The translations under genes and the position numbers were made by a program. Positions 27,527-35,980 of a DNA stretch of 64,000 nucleotides are shown piece by piece; position 1 is the first letter of the stretch, and every line of letters begins with the position of its first letter. The DNA lies in assembly GCF_026168105.1 (NCBI RefSeq), contig NZ_LBMW01000003.1, positions 124,001-188,000 on the forward strand, given 5' to 3'. The notes under the pieces were generated by a model, which saw only the letters and a list, made by a program, of their open reading frames with translations, was not told the origin of the DNA and made no database searches. Source of the DNA: Streptomyces hygroscopicus (GTDB taxonomy: Bacteria > Actinomycetota > Actinomycetes > Streptomycetales > Streptomycetaceae).

Positions 27527-27781
27527 TCACCGCAGCCGGGCATGGAGGTGCATGCCGTGCCAACCGTCTGCATGGAGCAATGCTCTGCGGAGGACACCCT
27601 CAGGCTCGAAGCCCGCCTTCACCGCGACCCGGCAAGAGGGCCCGTTGGCCGTCGAATGGCCGAGTTCGATGCGGTGGAACCCTGCCTCACCGAGTGCCCG
27701 AGCAGTTGCGGCCGCCACGGCGCGGGAAAGACAGCCGGACGACAGCAGTGGCTCCACCGGACATGGCATGAGCGACGTCAT
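27527..27781 (-). pseudogene. 3' remnant of a RimJ/RimL-type acetyltransferase
   Basis: The frame encodes LSRAVAAATARALGEAGFHR, then IELGHSTANGPSCRVAVKAG and FEPEGVLRRALLHADGW. This is the standard C-terminal third of ribosomal-protein-alanine acetyltransferase-like GNATs, where the N-S-C-V/A-A-x-x-x-G-F-x-x-E-G motif binds CoA. The N-terminal two thirds are missing; residues before LSRAV are unrelated. The next gene end lies only 50 bp upstream, so a deletion is likely. Confidence 0.65.
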
Positions 27782-27830
27782 GTCAACGGGTGTCAGGAAC
27801 GGCTGTGCCGGGTCCACGAGCAGCCACTGA

Positions 27831-28268
27831 TCAGAAGACCGGCTGACCGATGCCCAGCATGTTCCCCTCACTGTCGCGGAACCAGGCGCCGCGATCGGCC
27901 CGTGCACCCGTGCTCGGGTAGTTCCCTACGACCTCGACGATCCCGTCCTTCGTCCGCCCGCCGCCGTAGACCGCGGACAACTCGACCTCCTCGAACACCA
28001 CACCGCGCTGTTTGAGTTCCGCCACGACCGCCTCGATGTCGTCGACCTGCCACGACATCTGAGTGAAGGTCCCGGGCGAGGCTCCCGGGGACTCGAAGAG
28101 CTGGAACTCGGCCCCTCCGCATCGATACAGCAGTCCGCCGGGCCGTTCTTCGACAGGGTCGAGACCCAGCCGCTCCGAGTAGAACCGTCGTGCCCGGGCG
28201 AGATCCTGCGCCGGAAGCCTTGTCGCGACGCGCCCCCGGGCCAGAGCAGTCCTGTCGTCTGCGTTCAC
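27831..28268 (-). CDS. VOC family protein, copy 2
   Basis: A 145-residue vicinal oxygen chelate protein, paralogue of the one at 10707-11132. Shared blocks include RVATRLPA, ERPGGLLYRCGGAEF, SPGTFTQM and GAWFRDSEGN-LGI. It differs by a 3-4 residue insertion (SAVYGGGRTKDG). The start is taken at GTG 28268 by analogy with copy 1; a GGAGG lies only 1 nt before the GTG, which is unusually close. Function unknown (metal-dependent lyase, dioxygenase or binding protein). Confidence 0.78.
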   Translation of the reverse strand: MNADDRTALARGRVATRLPAQDLARARRFYSERLGLDPVEERPGGLLYRCGGAEFQLFESPGASPGTFTQMSWQVDDIEAVVAELKQRGVVFEEVELSAVYGGGRTKDGIVEVVGNYPSTGARADRGAWFRDSEGNMLGIGQPVF

Positions 28269-28373
28269 GCCTCCAGTGTGCCGTCGGCCAGGGTCACAGG
28301 GGCGGAGGCAACAGCGGGTGCCACCCGGGCAGCGCACCGAAGGAGGTGGTCCGGCCCTGGCCGAGCCGACCGG

Positions 28374-29597
28374 TCAAGGGTTCTGGGCAGCGAACGGCCC
28401 GCCGGTGCCGAAGGCCAGCTTGGTGAAGCGTTCGCCGATGAGGCGATGTGTGGCGGCGTCCGGGTGGAGCTGGTCGGGCAGCGGCAACTCGGCGAAGTCC
28501 GCCTCGCCGTAGAGGTCGCGGCCGTCGAGATAGTGCAGGTGCGGATCGTCGGCCGCCCGCTGCTTCACGATCCTGGAGAGTTCCTCACGGATGACGTTGA
28601 GCGTCAACTTCCCGACGGCGCGTTCCGCGGGGTCGCCCCCTGCCCGGAACTGCAGCTTTCCGGTGCTGAGGGCGCTGAAGTCCGGGACGCTGGGGCCCGG
28701 GGTGTCCTCATGGATGGGACAGTGGATGGGCGATACGACCAGGAGCGGAGCGGTGGGGTGGCCTTCGCGAATGCTGTCGAGGAAACCGTGCACCGCCGGG
28801 GTGAACGCACGCAGCCGCATCAGGTCGGCGTTGACCAGATTGATGCCGATCTTGATGCTGATCAGGTCCGCAGGGGTGTCCCGAAGGGTGCGCGCGATGA
28901 ACGCATCGAGCAGGGCGCTGCCGCCCAGACCGATGTTGATGAGTTCGACGTCGCCGAGGGAGGCGGACAGAGCCGGCCAGGTCGTACTGGAGCTCTCGGC
29001 GTTGGAGCCATGGCTGATCGAACTGCCGTGGTGCAGCCACACCCTGCGGTCTCCCCGCGGCACGGCCTCGACGGGAGCGTCGGTACGCAGGGCGACCAGG
29101 CGGGTGATCTCGTTGTACGGCAGCCAGATCTCTATGTTCTTCACATGCTCGGGCAGACCGGAGAACCGTACGGTGCCGACCGGACCGGGCCGGGTCTCGG
29201 CAGACCCGGTGACCATGTCCACGGTCAGGACGTTGCCGCCGGGTGCGCCGGATTGGCCCGCCGGACGGCCGTCGACGAGCAGGTCGTACACGCCGTCCGG
29301 ACGGGGCGGGGCGCCTTGGTAGACCGTCTTGGTTGGGAGCACGTCCAACTCGATCGCGGTGGCCCGGGTGCGGAAGACCAGCCGGACGCCGGAGGGCTGG
29401 GCTTCCGCCATGGCCAGTTGCCCGTCGGTGGACTGGGCGCGGGCCCAGCCAGGCAGACGGTGCGGGAGCACACCCTGCTCGGTGTGCTCCAGCTCGAGTG
29501 CACCGCGCAGCAGGTCCGTGGTGAGTGGTGTGGCGATCCACTTCGTCGTAGGGGGAGTGGTGGAAGAGCCGGGAATCGGGTCGTGCTGATGGTCCAT
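28374..29597 (-). CDS. GDSL/SGNH hydrolase with N-terminal jelly-roll-like domain
   Basis: A 407-residue cytoplasmic-looking protein without signal peptide. Residues 30-180 are beta-rich (VRLVFRTRATAIELDVLPTK), as in two-domain acetyl xylan esterase-like GDSL enzymes. The SGNH part has the nucleophile block RVWLHHGSSISHG near residue 195, the Gly block INIGLGGSALLD near 227, the Asn block IKIGINLVN near 253 and the catalytic D-x-x-H as LPDQLHPDAATH near 382. It is probably an esterase or lipase on a carbohydrate ester. The start at 29597 has only a weak ribosome site. Confidence 0.8.
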   Translation of the reverse strand: MDHQHDPIPGSSTTPPTTKWIATPLTTDLLRGALELEHTEQGVLPHRLPGWARAQSTDGQLAMAEAQPSGVRLVFRTRATAIELDVLPTKTVYQGAPPRPDGVYDLLVDGRPAGQSGAPGGNVLTVDMVTGSAETRPGPVGTVRFSGLPEHVKNIEIWLPYNEITRLVALRTDAPVEAVPRGDRRVWLHHGSSISHGSNAESSSTTWPALSASLGDVELINIGLGGSALLDAFIARTLRDTPADLISIKIGINLVNADLMRLRAFTPAVHGFLDSIREGHPTAPLLVVSPIHCPIHEDTPGPSVPDFSALSTGKLQFRAGGDPAERAVGKLTLNVIREELSRIVKQRAADDPHLHYLDGRDLYGEADFAELPLPDQLHPDAATHRLIGERFTKLAFGTGGPFAAQNP

Positions 29598-29781
29598 GAG
29601 TTCTGCAGCGCCTTTTGTAGTACTCGAGGGTCGGATCGACTTGTGGGTGGAGTATGAATCGACTTCGGGACGATGTGCGAGGAAGGTGTACCCCCGCGCG
29701 ATGCTCGGACTCTTGTCGTACGCCTCCGTGCCTGATTGGGTGCCCTGCGACAAGAGCATCAGGCACTGGGACGGGAGCGGA

Positions 29782-30615
29782 ATGGAACCGGGGACGCGGC
29801 AGGACACCGAGAGCACCCTGCCCGAAGGGCTGGGGCAGGCGATACGCGAGACCGCCGGCGACATCGCCGCACTGCTGCGCGCAGCGGCCGACACGACCGT
29901 GCCGGTGCCCGGTTCGCAGTGGACCCTCGGGGAAGCGGCGGCCCACCTCGCGCAGGCCAACGAGCTGATGGCCGACCTCGCGGCGGGCTTCGAGCGCCCG
30001 TACGGGGACGGCACGCCCCAGAGCCTCGCCGAGGCCAACGAGCGTGCGCTCGCGGTGTTCGGGGAGCGCGATGCGCAACCCCTGGCGACCATGATCGAGG
30101 AGCAGGCGGGCGTCTTCCTCGACGCGGTGGCCCGGTCCGCCGCGGACGGGACCGCGGACCGGACTCTGGGCACGCCCCTCGGTCCCATGGACCAGGCCGT
30201 GCTGGCCTCGTATCTGCTCACGCACATGCTGGGTCATGGCTACGACCTCGCTCGCGCGCTGGGCCGGCCGCACATGATCAACCGTGTCCGGGTCGGGCTG
30301 TGCCTGCCTTTCCTGCTGGTGGCCATGGAGCGAGTCGCCGACGCCGCCGCCACCGCCGGACTGACGGCCCGCTACACGCTCCGCCTGAGGGGCGGCTCGG
30401 CGTTCGGTGTGACCTTCAACGACGGCGCGGTCGACGTGACGCCGGAACCGCTGAACCGCCCGGACTGCACCATTCTCACCGAGCCCATCACGTTCTTGCT
30501 CATGGCGCTGGGCCGCCGCGACCCATTGCGGGCCATGGCCCGGGGCCAGGTACTCGCCTGGGGGCGCAAGCCGTGGCTGGCGCCCCGTTTTCCGACCCTG
30601 TTCACCGCACCCTGA
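29782..30615 (+). CDS. Maleylpyruvate isomerase-like (mycothiol-dependent) protein
   Basis: A 277-residue protein with an N-terminal DinB-like four-helix domain (residues 15-170): WTLGEAAAHLAQANELMADL contains the first metal-ligand His, and LLTHMLGHGYDLARAL the second pair, as in the actinobacterial TIGR03083 family. Residues 190-277 look like an SCP2 sterol-carrier domain (FGVTFNDGAVDVTPEPLNRP and TFLLMALGRRDPLRAM). Family members use mycothiol, the actinobacterial glutathione substitute, in isomerase or transferase reactions. The start at 29782 follows GGGAG. Divergent from the GDSL hydrolase. Confidence 0.8.
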   Translation: MEPGTRQDTESTLPEGLGQAIRETAGDIAALLRAAADTTVPVPGSQWTLGEAAAHLAQANELMADLAAGFERPYGDGTPQSLAEANERALAVFGERDAQPLATMIEEQAGVFLDAVARSAADGTADRTLGTPLGPMDQAVLASYLLTHMLGHGYDLARALGRPHMINRVRVGLCLPFLLVAMERVADAAATAGLTARYTLRLRGGSAFGVTFNDGAVDVTPEPLNRPDCTILTEPITFLLMALGRRDPLRAMARGQVLAWGRKPWLAPRFPTLFTAP

Positions 30616-30767
30616 CGCCGCTTCCGTGTCCAGTCGCGATCGCCGGCTGACCTCCGCATGAGGGGTCTCGCCTTCCCCCGTACGGCGCAGCACGGGGGGC
30701 CTCCTCACGCTTGATCACATAAAGTCACCATAAGTGACCGATCGTGGTCGACCCGAGGAGGTTGAGC

Positions 30768-31568
30768 ATGCGAGCGAAGCCGTCGCAGAAACGGAGACCG
30801 CGAATACGCCGGGCACAACGAATCGTGCAATCGCTGGTCAGCGGCATGGCCGCAAGCACCCTGGTCCTCGCGTCGGGAACGTCAGCTCTGGCGGTGACAC
30901 CGGCCCCCACGCCCCCGCAGGAGCACACCAGCCGACCGCCGTCGACGCCGACGAGCCCATCGCGCTCGGCCATGCCATCCACGTCATCGACCGAAGTACC
31001 GCTGTACGGCATGCAGTTGCGCAATGACTGCGAAGCGGCGGCCCTCCGGATGGTCCTTGCCGCGCGAGGCATCCAAATCGGAGACCAGGCGATTCTGGAT
31101 CAGATCGGGGTGGACAGGAGTCACTATCAATTCGGGCGCTCCGGAGCGTTGTCCGGGAACCCGTTCCGCGCCTTTGTGGGGGATCCAAACGGTTCGGAGA
31201 AAGCCGGTTCCGGATTCGGCGTCTACTCCCCGCCGGTGGCTGCTGCGGCCCAATCCCTGGGATTGAACGTGCTCGAAGCGGGACAGGGCGTCTCCATCAG
31301 CCAACTACAGTCCCAGGTTGCCCAGGGGCACCCCGCGATCGTCTGGATCGACTATCTCTGGCGCCGCGCGGCAACCACGACCTACACGGCCTATGACGGA
31401 GCTCGCATTCCATACGCCGGGCCTGCAGAACACACCGTCGTCGTCACCGGGATTTCCGGCAACACCGTGACGGTCAACGACCCGGCCCGGGGCAGAGTCT
31501 CCATCCCCCTGAGTGTGTTCACCGCCGCTTACGCCACCTACGGGAACATGGCCGTCGTCGTGCAGTGA
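30768..31568 (+). CDS. Secreted C39-like (papain-fold) cysteine peptidase
   Basis: A 266-residue exported protein. A long basic N-terminus leads into a signal peptide (SLVSGMAASTLVLASGTSAL), then a Pro/Ser/Thr linker (residues 50-80). The catalytic domain reads YGMQLRNDCEAAALRMVLAA with the catalytic Cys, AEHTVVVTGISG with His, and VTVNDPARGRVSIPL with Asp/Asn. This is the bacteriocin-processing C39-like fold also found in stand-alone secreted proteins. The ATG at 30768 follows GAGGAGGTTGAGC. It probably cleaves peptides or cell-wall cross-bridges outside the cell; the substrate is unknown. Confidence 0.8.
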   Translation: MRAKPSQKRRPRIRRAQRIVQSLVSGMAASTLVLASGTSALAVTPAPTPPQEHTSRPPSTPTSPSRSAMPSTSSTEVPLYGMQLRNDCEAAALRMVLAARGIQIGDQAILDQIGVDRSHYQFGRSGALSGNPFRAFVGDPNGSEKAGSGFGVYSPPVAAAAQSLGLNVLEAGQGVSISQLQSQVAQGHPAIVWIDYLWRRAATTTYTAYDGARIPYAGPAEHTVVVTGISGNTVTVNDPARGRVSIPLSVFTAAYATYGNMAVVVQ

Positions 31569-31652
31569 GCCGATCGGGGCGCGAGAGCCCACCGACGGCC
31601 CATGCAGGTTGGGTGTCCGGATGTGTTTGCCGTCGGAGTGACGGGCAACGCG

Positions 31653-32087
31653 ATGTCCATGAGTGAATCGAACAGCGGAATGAATCACCAGCCCGATGCC
31701 AAGCCGACGGCCGCATCCAAGGCCCGGCGGGCCGCGGACAAGGCGACCGCTCCGGCTTCGCGGGCCGCGAAGAACGCCGTGGCGACGACGGATGAAGCGG
31801 CGTCAGCGGCCAAGGCAGGAGCAGAGCGCTCGGCCGAGGCGGCAGTCCGGACCGTGCGCACGGCGGCCGGCAGCGTGGAAGCGGGCCGTCAGGCGATCGT
31901 CGCGAGCGCCGGTCACGTCGCGGCCACGGCCAGGACGGCTTGGACGGTGATCGCCCAGCGGAAGCTCGTCGCCGCCGGTGTCGGTGCCGGTCTGACTGCG
32001 TTGAGCGCCGCGTCGTATGCGGTGGGCCGACGCTCGGGACAGCGTACGTACGGTCCCATAACCAGGCTCACCGGCGGCCGGATCTGA
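31653..32087 (+). CDS. Ala/Lys-rich hypothetical protein with one C-terminal hydrophobic segment
   Basis: About 144 residues. The N-terminal 90 are Ala/Lys/Arg/Thr-rich and helical (AAKNAVATTDEAASAAKAGA), comparable to apolipoprotein-like or histone-like low-complexity helices. A hydrophobic segment KLVAAGVGAGLTALSAASYA near residue 118 could insert in the membrane. Two adjacent ATGs (31653, 31659) are possible starts. No assigned function. Base and codon use are normal for the window. Confidence 0.6.
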   Translation: MSMSESNSGMNHQPDAKPTAASKARRAADKATAPASRAAKNAVATTDEAASAAKAGAERSAEAAVRTVRTAAGSVEAGRQAIVASAGHVAATARTAWTVIAQRKLVAAGVGAGLTALSAASYAVGRRSGQRTYGPITRLTGGRI

Positions 32088-32275
32088 CTCTTCCTGCGTC
32101 GATCGCAGGGCCGGAGGCGAACCTCGTCCTCCAGCGCTGACCGAGCGAATGAAGAGGGGACAACTGGTGGAAGCGTAGCTTTTCGCGAATTCTCCCGGCA
32201 GCGGTGAAGAAACCGTAAGCCCCGGATGCTTGTCCGTTCGTCGAGCGGGCACTCGGCCCATTGGAGGTTGTGAAA

Positions 32276-32446
32276 ATGGTTCCTTTGCTTGTCGTCCTTC
32301 TGCTGGCCCTGATCCTTTTCGGCGCGGGTTTTGCGCTGAAGGCGCTGTGGTGGATCGCCGTCATTGTGCTCGTGTTGTGGCTGCTGGGCTTTGTCGTCCG
32401 GCCGGCCGGAAGCGGCGGCCGAAGGGGGCGCTGGTACCGCTGGTAG
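32276..32446 (+). CDS. Small hydrophobic membrane protein
   Basis: A 56-residue protein with two adjacent transmembrane segments (MVPLLVVLLLALILFGAGFA and WWIAVIVLVLWLLGFVV) and a basic tail GRRGRWYRW. Such proteins recur in Streptomyces near stress genes; the function is unknown. The start at 32276 is set by GGAGG 8 nt upstream. Confidence 0.75.
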   Translation: MVPLLVVLLLALILFGAGFALKALWWIAVIVLVLWLLGFVVRPAGSGGRRGRWYRW

Positions 32447-32466
32447 TGGCGTACCGTCAGTTCTCC

Positions 32467-32496
32467 AGTGGGGCCCGGCTGCAGCCGGGCCCCACT
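32467..32496. terminator. Bidirectional terminator, 30-bp palindrome
   Basis: A perfect palindrome from AGTGGGGCCCGGCTG to its complement lies between the convergent hydrophobic-protein gene and the TetR gene. Confidence 0.85.
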
Positions 32497-32509
32497 CGTC
32501 CCGTCTGCG

Positions 32510-33184
32510 TCAGGCCCCGCCTCTGACCCTCTCGAGACCGTCGAGGATCAGGTCGAGCCCGAATTCGAACTCGTCGCCGTAGTCGTAGCCGGGGCGGAGT
32601 ACGTGCTCGGTCGTCAGCTCGGCCAAGTGCGGGTACTGGTCGGCCGGGGCCCGTTTCAGGATGGCTTGCGCCAGCTCCGCGGTCTCGTTGTGCCCCTCGA
32701 ACGGCAGACTGCGCTCCTGAAGGGCGAACCCATAGACGTAGCTGTCGAGGGCCGAGTACGCGTGCGCGGTCAGGGCAACGGAGAATCCGGCTCCGCGAAG
32801 GCATCCGAGGACGGTGTCGTGATGCCGCAGCGTCGCCGGACCGGGTGACGCGCGTGATTCCATCAGGCCGATCGCCCAGCGGTGGCGGGACAGGGCACGG
32901 CGGGCCGAGACCGCCCGCTGACGCATCGCCGTCTTCCAGTCGTCCTCGAGGGACGGCAGATCGATCTCGCTGAACACCAGGTCGATCATGCCGTCGAGGA
33001 GATCTTCCTTGTTGGCCACGTGCGTGTAGAGCGACATCGCCTCGACCCCGACCGCCTCGCCGAGCTTGCGCATGCTGAGCGCCTCGAGTCCGCTCCCGTC
33101 GGCCAGAGCGACCGCGGCGTGCAGCACCTTTTGGCGGCTGAGTGGGGTGCGGGGCGCTCGATCGCGCGCGGTCCGCGGTGTCAT
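32510..33184 (-). CDS. TetR-family regulator (TetR_C_1 type)
   Basis: A 224-residue repressor. The helix-turn-helix reads [22 protein letters not shown] (residues 35-56), the variant typical of TetR class proteins with a TetR_C_1 ligand domain. It is divergent from the alcohol dehydrogenase-like gene at 33402. The 217-bp region between them holds three repeated operators, giving a strong case for autoregulation and control of the dehydrogenase. The inducer is unknown. Confidence 0.88.
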   Translation of the reverse strand: MTPRTARDRAPRTPLSRQKVLHAAVALADGSGLEALSMRKLGEAVGVEAMSLYTHVANKEDLLDGMIDLVFSEIDLPSLEDDWKTAMRQRAVSARRALSRHRWAIGLMESRASPGPATLRHHDTVLGCLRGAGFSVALTAHAYSALDSYVYGFALQERSLPFEGHNETAELAQAILKRAPADQYPHLAELTTEHVLRPGYDYGDEFEFGLDLILDGLERVRGGA

Positions 33185-33213
33185 CCGAATCCTCTCGTCG
33201 TCGACCTTGACAA

Positions 33214-33289
33214 CCTTACGTCGTAAGGACGACCCTTACGCCGTAAGGACTACTCCTTACGGTGTAAGGAGCCTCCTCCCGTCGTAAGG
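33214..33289. promoter_or_regulatory. Array of three and a half TetR operators
   Basis: Three dyads of the form CCTTACG-NN-TAAGG lie at 33214-33228, 33234-33248 and 33255-33269, plus a half-site GTCGTAAGG at 33281-33289. Centres are 20-21 bp apart, two helical turns, so repressor dimers would line up on one face of the DNA. The array is immediately upstream of the TetR gene and the small leader frame. Confidence 0.8.
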
Positions 33290-33309
33290 ACCTGACCAGG
33301 AGCGTCGTG

Positions 33310-33405
33310 ATGCACAGCAAGCAGGTCGTGATGCAACGCAAGAAGCCGGCAACCCGGCACAGCCGGATGCTGTGGGCGATGTGGCAGCCAGGGGGAAGAC
33401 CATGA
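33310..33405 (+). CDS. Short upstream frame coupled to the dehydrogenase gene
   Basis: A 31-codon frame starting ATG 33310, 8 nt after AGGAG, encodes a basic peptide (MHSKQVVMQRKKPATRH, then several Trp and Met). Its TGA stop at 33403 overlaps the dehydrogenase ATG at 33402 in an ATGA arrangement, as expected for a translationally coupled leader. There is no family match; whether it is translated is unknown. Confidence 0.4.
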   Translation: MHSKQVVMQRKKPATRHSRMLWAMWQPGGRP

Positions 33406-34379
33406 AGTCGATCGTCCAGGACCGGTACGGGGCGGCGCCCGAGGAGGTCCTCCGGCTCGCGGAGACCGTCACGCCCGCGATGGGGCCGGACGAGGTCCTG
33501 GTGAGGGTGCATGCGGCGAGCGTGGACCGGGGCACCTGGCATGCGATGGCCGGGCTGCCCTATCCCGTCCGGACGGCAGGGTTCGGTCTGCGCAGGCCCA
33601 AGATCTCCAACCCGGGCCGGAGCCTCGCGGGAACGGTCGAGGCCGTCGGCGCCGATGTGACCGGCGTCGATCCGGGTGACGAGGTGTTCGGCATCGGCGG
33701 CGGCGCGTTCGCCGAGTATGCGTGCGTCCGGCCCGGCAAGCTCTCGCTCAAGCCGGCGAACCTGTCCTTCGGGCAGGCGGCCGCCGTCCCTGTCTCGGGG
33801 CTCACCGCGCTGCAGGCGGTTCGCGACCAGGGACGGGTCCGGGCCGGACAGAGCGTGTTGATCGTTGGCGCTTCGGGGGGTGTGGGGACCTTCGCCGTGC
33901 AGATCGCCAAGGCGTACGGGGCCGAAGTGACGGCGGTGTGCAGTGCCTCGAAGGCCGACATGGTCCGTGCGATCGGCGCGGAGCGGTGCATCGACTATGT
34001 GCGAGAGGACTTCGCCGACGGCCGGGACCGCTACGACGTCATCCTCGACATCGGAGGCAACCGTCGTCTGTCACATCTGCGGCGAGCTCTCACCCCGAAG
34101 GGACGGCTCGTCATCGTCGGAGGCGAGACCGACGGGCGGTGGCTCGGCGGCATCGACCGTCAGCTCCGGGCTCACCTTCTGTCTCCGTTCGTCGGTCAGA
34201 AGCTCGGCACCTTCATCGCGTCGGAGAACGCCGCAGACCTGGTGGCCATCCGCGAAATCATCGAGTCCGGTAAGGTCACGCCCGTCATCGACCGGACCTA
34301 CCCGCTCAGCGAGGTCGCCGCAGCCGTCCGCCATCTGCTGGACGGGCGTACTCGCGGCAAGCTCGTGATCACCATCTGA
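33402..34379 (+). CDS. Zinc-free alcohol dehydrogenase / quinone oxidoreductase (MDR family)
   Basis: A 325-residue medium-chain reductase. N-terminal GroES-like domain: VLVRVHAASVDRGTWHAMAG, and FAEYACVRPGKLSLKP. The NADPH site is VLIVGASGGVGTFAVQIAKA near residue 150. Zinc ligands of classical alcohol dehydrogenases are absent, which fits the quinone oxidoreductase (zeta-crystallin) branch. It probably reduces quinones or enones. The start at 33402 has GGGGGAA upstream. Expression is expected to be controlled by the divergent TetR through the operator array. Confidence 0.88.
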   Translation: MKSIVQDRYGAAPEEVLRLAETVTPAMGPDEVLVRVHAASVDRGTWHAMAGLPYPVRTAGFGLRRPKISNPGRSLAGTVEAVGADVTGVDPGDEVFGIGGGAFAEYACVRPGKLSLKPANLSFGQAAAVPVSGLTALQAVRDQGRVRAGQSVLIVGASGGVGTFAVQIAKAYGAEVTAVCSASKADMVRAIGAERCIDYVREDFADGRDRYDVILDIGGNRRLSHLRRALTPKGRLVIVGGETDGRWLGGIDRQLRAHLLSPFVGQKLGTFIASENAADLVAIREIIESGKVTPVIDRTYPLSEVAAAVRHLLDGRTRGKLVITI

Positions 34380-34498
34380 GCCGGCCCGTCGGGGCGGGCG
34401 ACCGGCTCGTCGGCCCTTCACGAGACGCATTTCGTCGGCAGCCCGGATCACCCGAAGCCACGGTCCGTCAGCCTCCCGCGCCGTTCGAACGGCAGGCG

Positions 34499-34534
34499 GT
34501 CCTGCGGCGGACTCCTTGCAAGCCGCCGCAGGAC
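34499..34534. terminator. Terminator between dehydrogenase and carboxypeptidase genes
   Basis: A perfect 12-bp stem (GTCCTGCGGCGG and CCGCCGCAGGAC) with a 12-nt loop, between convergent genes. Confidence 0.7.
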
Positions 34535-34543
34535 CGGAAGACG

Positions 34544-35980
34544 TCAGTGCCGCGAGGTGGAGGCGGTGCGGTAGGGAGCGGCGGCGTGTTGGGCTGCGTA
34601 CAGGAGGGCGGGCTCGATCTTCGGCCAGAAGTAGCTGTCCTGGCAGGAGTACGGAGGCGTGAAGCCGTCGCAGCCCACGCCGTCGCTGTCGCCGATCTCG
34701 ATGGTGAAGCTGGCGAGACCGAGCTTGTCGTACGTCCAGTCGTCGGTGCCGCCGGAGGCGTTGTAGAGGATCTCGCCGGCCTGGCCGTACTGGTAGCCGG
34801 TGAGCGAGGCCATGTGGGCGGCGAGGGCACGCAGGGCGGCGTCGTTGCCGGTGTGCACGGAGGCGTCGTACTCCCAGGGGAAGAGCACCATGCTTGCGTC
34901 GCTGTGCAGGGTGATCATCATGCCCTTCGCGCCGGACGGCGCAGGGTCGTTGTCGCCGGTGCCGGTGCGCACCGCGGGGAACAACTCGCGGAAGAGCGTC
35001 TCCAGAGCCGTGTTCTCCGCCTCGGAGTCGGCAGCCGGACCACCGTACGTCTGGTCGCAAGGTGCGTCTGAAGTGCCGGCGGTGGCCCAGTGGGTGTCGG
35101 TGTTGCGGTTGAGGTCGACGCCGATCTGACTGTAGGCGCTCACGCCGCACCTGGTGCCGTGCGAGTTGTCGGCGTTCTTGCGCTGCAAAACCGGGTTGTT
35201 GCCGCCCTGGGCGACGATGTCCACGCCGTCGGGGTTGGCGTCCGGTACCACCCACAGCTCGGTGCTGTCCATCAGTTTGGTGATCGCCGAGTCCTTGCCG
35301 TAGCCGTTGGTCAGCGCATCGATCCAACGCCAGGACATCTCACCGGTGGTCAGCTCGCGGGCGTGGATCTGGCTCATCAGGAAGAATCGCGGCTTCGCCG
35401 AGCCCGGGCTGAGCGCGCAGTCGTTCGGCTGAAGCCTGGTGATGCAGATCGCTTTGAGGTCCCGGCCGCCCTGCCCGTGCTGCTTGAGCCATGACTGACC
35501 GTACGTCACCACCTTTGCCAGATCCGGATGCTGGGTGGCGACTTGGTCCATGTGCGTGTACTGGGCGGTGACGGTGTGGTAGCCGCCGTCGTAGGTGTCG
35601 CCCACGGGGGAGGCGTGCGGCGCGGCGGCGCGGGAGGGGAGCGCCTCGGTCAGGGTGGTGGAAATCGCCGGGGTGAAGCCGAGTTGCCGCAGTGCGGCGC
35701 CGGTCGCCGTGTCGCCGGAGACGAACAGGTTGTCGCCCTGGCGTCGTTCCAGCAGGTCGTATCCCGCGTCGGCGAGCCGTTCCGCGTCGCGGCGCGGGTG
35801 GCGCGTCGGCACGCGGTAGATGATGATCGTCCGCTGTCTGCCGCTGTCCGCGGTACGGGTGGTGTCCGTGCGGTCCGCGGTGGTGTCCGCGTGGGCCCGG
35901 GCCTGGGCTGCCTGCGGCAGCAGGGCCGCGGCGACGATGAGGGCACCGGCGGTCAGGCCCGCCAGGCGTCTGTGTGCCAT
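34544..35980 (-). CDS. Secreted zinc carboxypeptidase (M14)
   Basis: A 478-residue secreted metallocarboxypeptidase. Signal peptide MAHRRLAGLTAGALIVAAAL with cleavage near residue 28, a propeptide-like region to about residue 130, then the M14 domain. Zinc ligands are H and E in SQIHARELTTGE and a His in MITLHSDAS; the substrate-anchoring GVDLNRN motif and the catalytic Glu in FTIEIGDSDG are present. It removes C-terminal residues from extracellular peptides for nutrition or processing. Five to six Cys in the mature domain suggest disulfides. Confidence 0.9.
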   Translation of the reverse strand: MAHRRLAGLTAGALIVAAALLPQAAQARAHADTTADRTDTTRTADSGRQRTIIIYRVPTRHPRRDAERLADAGYDLLERRQGDNLFVSGDTATGAALRQLGFTPAISTTLTEALPSRAAAPHASPVGDTYDGGYHTVTAQYTHMDQVATQHPDLAKVVTYGQSWLKQHGQGGRDLKAICITRLQPNDCALSPGSAKPRFFLMSQIHARELTTGEMSWRWIDALTNGYGKDSAITKLMDSTELWVVPDANPDGVDIVAQGGNNPVLQRKNADNSHGTRCGVSAYSQIGVDLNRNTDTHWATAGTSDAPCDQTYGGPAADSEAENTALETLFRELFPAVRTGTGDNDPAPSGAKGMMITLHSDASMVLFPWEYDASVHTGNDAALRALAAHMASLTGYQYGQAGEILYNASGGTDDWTYDKLGLASFTIEIGDSDGVGCDGFTPPYSCQDSYFWPKIEPALLYAAQHAAAPYRTASTSRH

